This document shows positions 60,591 to 64,000 of a DNA stretch of 64,000 nt, in pieces. Each line of letters opens with the position of its first letter. The stretch's first letter is position 1. The DNA is from an uncultured Pseudomonadales bacterium (lineage in GTDB: Bacteria; Pseudomonadota; Gammaproteobacteria; Pseudomonadales; Azotimanducaceae): NCBI GenBank assembly GCA_958295875.1, contig OY282379.1:2505046-2569045 (forward strand), in the 5' to 3' direction. The position numbers and the translations under genes are program-made. Under the pieces are notes generated by a model. The model was not told the DNA's origin. It saw nothing but the letters and a program-made list of their open reading frames with translations, and made no database searches.

Positions 60591-60622
60591 CGTATCTGCG
60601 TTGACCGCAAGGATCTGCCTAC

Positions 60623-61465
60623 ATGCAATCCGGCCTAGCCCATCGTGACTTGGTGGTGCAAATCAAGATACGCCGCGCGGCGCATGATGGTTCGTTCTTG
60701 GTGGTTGAAGGGAAGGATGACGAGCGGTTTTGGAAAGATCGGTGTCATGACGATTGCAGACTGATCGACGCCATGGGCAAGCAGAACGTCATCCGCGGCC
60801 TGCAACGCCTTGATGAGATCAATTTCGGACGTGCGTTGGGTGTCGTCGACAGTAACCATGACTACTTAGAAGACACGCCGTTGCCGTCTGCGAACCTCGT
60901 CCGCACGGACGCGCATGATCTGGAGTGTCTGTTGTGCAGGTCGCCGGCTTTGGAGCGCGTGTTGGCGGAGTATGGCGACACCGATAAGATCGTTAGATTC
61001 GAGCAACGACACGGCGTGGACGTGCGCAGGGCGTTGCTCGATCGAGGTTTGGTCTTCGGGCGTTTGAGATGGGTTGCCCGTCGGTTCGAGCCGAACCTTG
61101 ATTTGGGAGACATCAATCCACCTCGGTTTATTGATGAGAGTGAGTGGATCGTGGATGAAGAAGAGATGGTTCGCGTGGTGGCAAGTTCCAACGTGCAAAT
61201 CGACGCGCAAGCGCTCCAGCGCCAAATCGCGCAGTTGCCGCCTAGGGACCCTTGGCATGTCGTCCACGGCCACGATTTGATTGAGATTCTCAAAATCGGC
61301 CTCCGTGGAGTGCTGGGTAGCCTGCAAACGAGCATCGGCCGTGAGGCAATCGGGGGCTTGCTGCGCCAAGCGATGGAATTGCAGCACCTGCGATCCACCG
61401 GCCTGTGGGCAGACATGCGTCGGTGGGAGCAGTCGAACGAACCGTTCTTGGTGCTACGTGCCTAA
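60623..61465 (+). CDS. DUF4435 TOPRIM-like effector, AriB-like (PARIS)
   Basis: 280 residues. DUF4435 landmarks: FLVVEGKDDERFWK (Glu about 29), ALGVVDSNHDYL (Asp 76 and 80) and VRTDAHDLECLL. These are the metal-binding acidic residues of a TOPRIM-like nuclease, the AriB class, which cleaves tRNA in studied PARIS systems. A C-terminal helical region follows (HVVHGHDLIEILKIGLRG). It begins 32 bases after the ATPase gene. Both genes are lower in GC than the core genome. A closely related two-gene OLD-type system is the alternative. Confidence 0.8.
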   Translation: MQSGLAHRDLVVQIKIRRAAHDGSFLVVEGKDDERFWKDRCHDDCRLIDAMGKQNVIRGLQRLDEINFGRALGVVDSNHDYLEDTPLPSANLVRTDAHDLECLLCRSPALERVLAEYGDTDKIVRFEQRHGVDVRRALLDRGLVFGRLRWVARRFEPNLDLGDINPPRFIDESEWIVDEEEMVRVVASSNVQIDAQALQRQIAQLPPRDPWHVVHGHDLIEILKIGLRGVLGSLQTSIGREAIGGLLRQAMELQHLRSTGLWADMRRWEQSNEPFLVLRA

Positions 61466-61493
61466 AGTGGCCACGGCGTATACGCTGGGCCTC

Positions 61494-63635
61494 TCACTCG
61501 GCCGGGAAGTACACGCTCCACCTCACTCCCTCTGCGTCGTACTGGCCAGTCACTACCCCCACAATCGGGTAGTTTGGCATGTTGACGATGGCCCAGCAGC
61601 GCCCGCCAACCATCCTGCCAGCAGCGCGTTGGAACGTGAAGTCTAAGTTGTCGAAGCCGTGTCGCTGGCGATGTTGGGGCAGGTCCGCCACGTCGGCGGG
61701 CTGAAGGTGCAGGTGGAAAGTCGCGGCGGTGTCCACAGCGTCGCAGGGTGCGCGCAGCCAAGCGAGTTGTCTGCCATCGTTCACCCAGTACACATTGAAT
61801 GGCCCCGGTGCAGCGGGCGGCCCGGCGGCGATGGAGCGAAACTCGTCTAGCTCCAACTGAGCGAGGTCACTCGCTCTATAGAGGAAGGCGATCTGGTGTT
61901 CCGGCGTGAGCGATTTCGGGTGCGCGTTGGGGCTGAGAACAAAGTCCCCCGAGGCCGGGCCCCAATCTGCCCGCCCACGCGCAAGCGTCGGCGCGTCCAT
62001 CACCCTCTCCACGGCCCAAGCGTGCGCTCGAAACCAATCTGAATCCTGCATCGCAACGACGGTGCCGGTGCCGACGATGGCGCGAATGGCCGTCAATTCA
62101 GACAAGACGGTCTGCCTCATCTCGACGATCTGCTTTTCCGGGCTGTGCTCATAGCTGGCAACGAATTCGCTGAAGTCGAAGTAGCCGCTCGGAAAGAGCG
62201 TCGTCCATTTCATGTTCAACACTGCGCCGCCGGTTTCGGGATCGCTGCGCACTGCGAAGTGCTCATCGAATGCCATGATGAACCGTTCGATGCGGCGCTT
62301 GTCCTGAATGGCGATGGAATAGGTGGGCCAGTGCCAGCCCGATGCGTGTAGCTGGCGCAACCACGGCGCCTTCAACTCCTGAAAGCGCCGCCACACGTCG
62401 CTCGCCGGAATGATCGTCTCTTCGGAGCGCTCGATGAGCGTGCGCAGTTCGCGTTGGGTCTCGTGCCAGAGCTTGGTGTTCCCCAACTGCCACAAGCTGG
62501 CCGCGCCCAAGCCCGTGGCAAGCACAAAGCCAATCAACGCGCGCTCGGTGGGCGCCAAGGTGAACCGGAGCCGATGCGTCGCCACGGCGAGGCCCATCCA
62601 TGCGGCGGAGCCGAACACGATCAGCGTGCGGTATTCGTACTCGATGTAGGCGCCCACATGCCAAGGCTCGACGATGAGGCGCAGCGCAACGTGCAAGGCC
62701 AGTGCCGCGCTCGCGAGCGCCGCCGCCCACAGCGCCCAATGCACGGAGCTTCGCCAGCCGCGATGCAGGCGCTGGCGCAGTGGAGGTATGGCAACGGCCA
62801 CCACCAGCGCGATCAGCGCTGCGCTCACGACCAAGCTGATCCGGCTGGCGCCGGTGTTGCGCCACATCTCCCAAGGCAGGGCGACGGCCGCTTGGGTGAA
62901 AAACCGCTGCGTTGCGCTGGCAACCGGGTGCGTGATTTGCCAATAGAAGACGAACAAAGTGAGCACCACCCCACCCGCGGCGATGGCATGGAGGTGCCAA
63001 GTGTCCCTGGTTGGGCGGCGTGTTTCGCTTTGGGCAAGGCGCCAAATGGCTGCCCCGGTGAGGATCGGGCCCCACACGATCATCCCTTCGTGAGATCGAA
63101 ACAGCGCGATGAGCACCACCACCACAAAGGCTTGGTCCAGCCGCGTGGCCTTCAGGCGCAACGTGGCGTAGGCCAGCGGCACCCAGCACAGGGCGGCCGC
63201 CGTGAAGGCGGGGTTGATCTTGAACTGCTCGGAGGGCAGCGTGGCGGTGATGAGGCTCGCCACCACAAACACCATGAGGCGGTAATCCCGCGCACGACGG
63301 CAGAGCGCGAGGCAAACGAGGGACAGCGCCAGCGGCGTGAGAAAGAAGCCTGCCCCGAACAAGAGCTTGAGCACGCGGAGGTCTTCGACGCCGGCCTTGA
63401 TGGCCAGCGCAGCGGGGAACTGGTTGATCAGATTGACGACGAGCCGAATATGCTTGCCATCGTCAAACAGCGGCCAAGCGAACTCGCGGCTCAGCAGGTT
63501 CAGCAAGAAGTTGGCGCCATCGACGGCCAACGCCCGCTCGGTGAAGATGGCGGCAGCCAGATGGAAGGCGTACAGCGCACCGGCGCAGACGCCTAGGGCG
63601 ACAAGGAAGCTGGTGCGCAGGCGTGTCGCGGTCAT
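61494..63635 (-). CDS. large polytopic membrane protein with C-terminal soluble domain
   Basis: 713 residues from ATG 63635 (a GTG at 63659 is possible). About ten membrane helices in the first 420 residues, with acidic and aromatic loops (TERALAVDGANFLLNLL) reminiscent of GT-C glycosyltransferases, then ~300 residues of soluble alpha/beta sequence. No motif identifies a family. Probably an envelope glycosyltransferase-like protein; uncertain. Back to core-like GC content, so it marks the end of the defence island. Confidence 0.55.
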   Translation of the reverse strand: MTATRLRTSFLVALGVCAGALYAFHLAAAIFTERALAVDGANFLLNLLSREFAWPLFDDGKHIRLVVNLINQFPAALAIKAGVEDLRVLKLLFGAGFFLTPLALSLVCLALCRRARDYRLMVFVVASLITATLPSEQFKINPAFTAAALCWVPLAYATLRLKATRLDQAFVVVVLIALFRSHEGMIVWGPILTGAAIWRLAQSETRRPTRDTWHLHAIAAGGVVLTLFVFYWQITHPVASATQRFFTQAAVALPWEMWRNTGASRISLVVSAALIALVVAVAIPPLRQRLHRGWRSSVHWALWAAALASAALALHVALRLIVEPWHVGAYIEYEYRTLIVFGSAAWMGLAVATHRLRFTLAPTERALIGFVLATGLGAASLWQLGNTKLWHETQRELRTLIERSEETIIPASDVWRRFQELKAPWLRQLHASGWHWPTYSIAIQDKRRIERFIMAFDEHFAVRSDPETGGAVLNMKWTTLFPSGYFDFSEFVASYEHSPEKQIVEMRQTVLSELTAIRAIVGTGTVVAMQDSDWFRAHAWAVERVMDAPTLARGRADWGPASGDFVLSPNAHPKSLTPEHQIAFLYRASDLAQLELDEFRSIAAGPPAAPGPFNVYWVNDGRQLAWLRAPCDAVDTAATFHLHLQPADVADLPQHRQRHGFDNLDFTFQRAAGRMVGGRCWAIVNMPNYPIVGVVTGQYDAEGVRWSVYFPAE

Positions 63636-63720
63636 CGTGCGCCGGCGGGGCGACAGCACCGCTTCGCTATCGTTATTGGGAACGCGTTCGCCGCGTGAGG
63701 ACGGAACCGTACCCCGCTAT

Positions 63721-63996
63721 TCACCGTCGCCAAGGGTGAAAGCCCTTGAAGTCGTCGTCGCTCGGGCTGTCTGACTTCACCAGATTCCCTAGCAGCTCAC
63801 AGCACCAGCGATGATCGTCCGGCCAATGCGATTCGGCGCGGATGGCCTGCCGGACCTCGTCCTGAAAGAGCTTCACATGGCGCTTCCACCGTGTGTCACG
63901 AGATGCCAGCGTCGTGAGCCCCGCCAGCTCGGACACGAGAAAGTGCGTGTCGAACAGCCTAGGCCTGTAGGAATCCGGCGTGTCCGCATCGAACAT
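63721..63996 (-). CDS. hypothetical protein, possibly incomplete at window edge
   Basis: 91 codons from ATG 63996 to the stop at 63721. It may extend beyond the window. Trp/His/Asp-rich (SHWPDDHRWCCELLGNLVKSDSPSDDDFKGFHPW). No family recognised. Confidence 0.4.
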   Translation of the reverse strand: MFDADTPDSYRPRLFDTHFLVSELAGLTTLASRDTRWKRHVKLFQDEVRQAIRAESHWPDDHRWCCELLGNLVKSDSPSDDDFKGFHPWRR

Positions 63997-64000
63997 CTCT

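Overview
The window is a GC-rich gammaproteobacterial chromosome segment. The strongest evidence for the class is the conserved block gacA/uvrY – uvrC – pgsA – tRNA (18.9–22.4 kb). Supporting it are lpxC, an RssB/RssC-like pair, and a type II secretion operon in the Xanthomonas xps order E-F-G-H-I-J-K-L-M-(C/N)-D. Species cannot be read from the sequence. The many IS copies, decayed genes and a trimeric autotransporter adhesin fit a marine or host-associated lineage, but that is inference.

Layout. 0–10.6 kb: core genes. These are an HvfC/BufC protein, a SpoIIE phosphatase plus STAS pair, dusA, lpxC, gltX, tRNA-Ala, a five-gene membrane operon (c-type haem lipoprotein, HupE/UreJ protein, membrane-anchored protein, two related four-helix membrane proteins), a PHP-domain protein and coaE. 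10.6–13.7 kb: an acquired patch with an IS5 remnant, a CBS–HEPN-like gene, a complete 1181-bp IS5-family element and a gene it truncated. 13.9–19 kb: ferredoxin, SDR, pyrF, an AAA/DUF4143 ATPase whose 5' flank carries three 37-bp palindromes at an exact 67-bp period, and glutaryl-CoA dehydrogenase. 19–27.9 kb: gacA-uvrC-pgsA-tRNA-Cys, a PfkB kinase, a CHY zinc-finger gene, hyuA/hyuB and tRNA-Leu. 28.1–32.5 kb: an IS481-like element split by a second IS5 copy, abutting an ISAs1 element whose transposase carries a DruA-like (DUF4338) N-terminal domain. 32.6–34.7 kb: a trimeric autotransporter adhesin with twelve 42-bp repeats, tRNA-Leu, and a low-GC patch with a HigA remnant.

35–49.9 kb: the type II secretion operon. 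It is split between gspH and gspI by a ~2.5-kb segment bounded by 94-bp direct repeats, which holds a membrane-anchored PLD-like gene, a small membrane partner and an rmuC pseudogene. Three gsp genes (J, K, D) have repeat-expanded 5' ends. 50–53.4 kb: two paralogous secreted proteins, each closed by a strong terminator, are candidate secretion substrates.

53.6–61.5 kb: a defence island. It contains a C5 methyltransferase with an EcoRII-N/HNH nuclease, an AAA–PD-(D/E)XK protein, an orphan HigA, a decayed helicase-like fragment, an XRE/RelE toxin-antitoxin pair and a two-gene ATPase plus DUF4435 (TOPRIM-like) system resembling PARIS (AriA/AriB). The TA segment lies between two ~174-bp direct repeats made from the 3' end of the AAA–nuclease gene. 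The window closes with a large polytopic membrane protein and a partial hypothetical gene, both on the minus strand.
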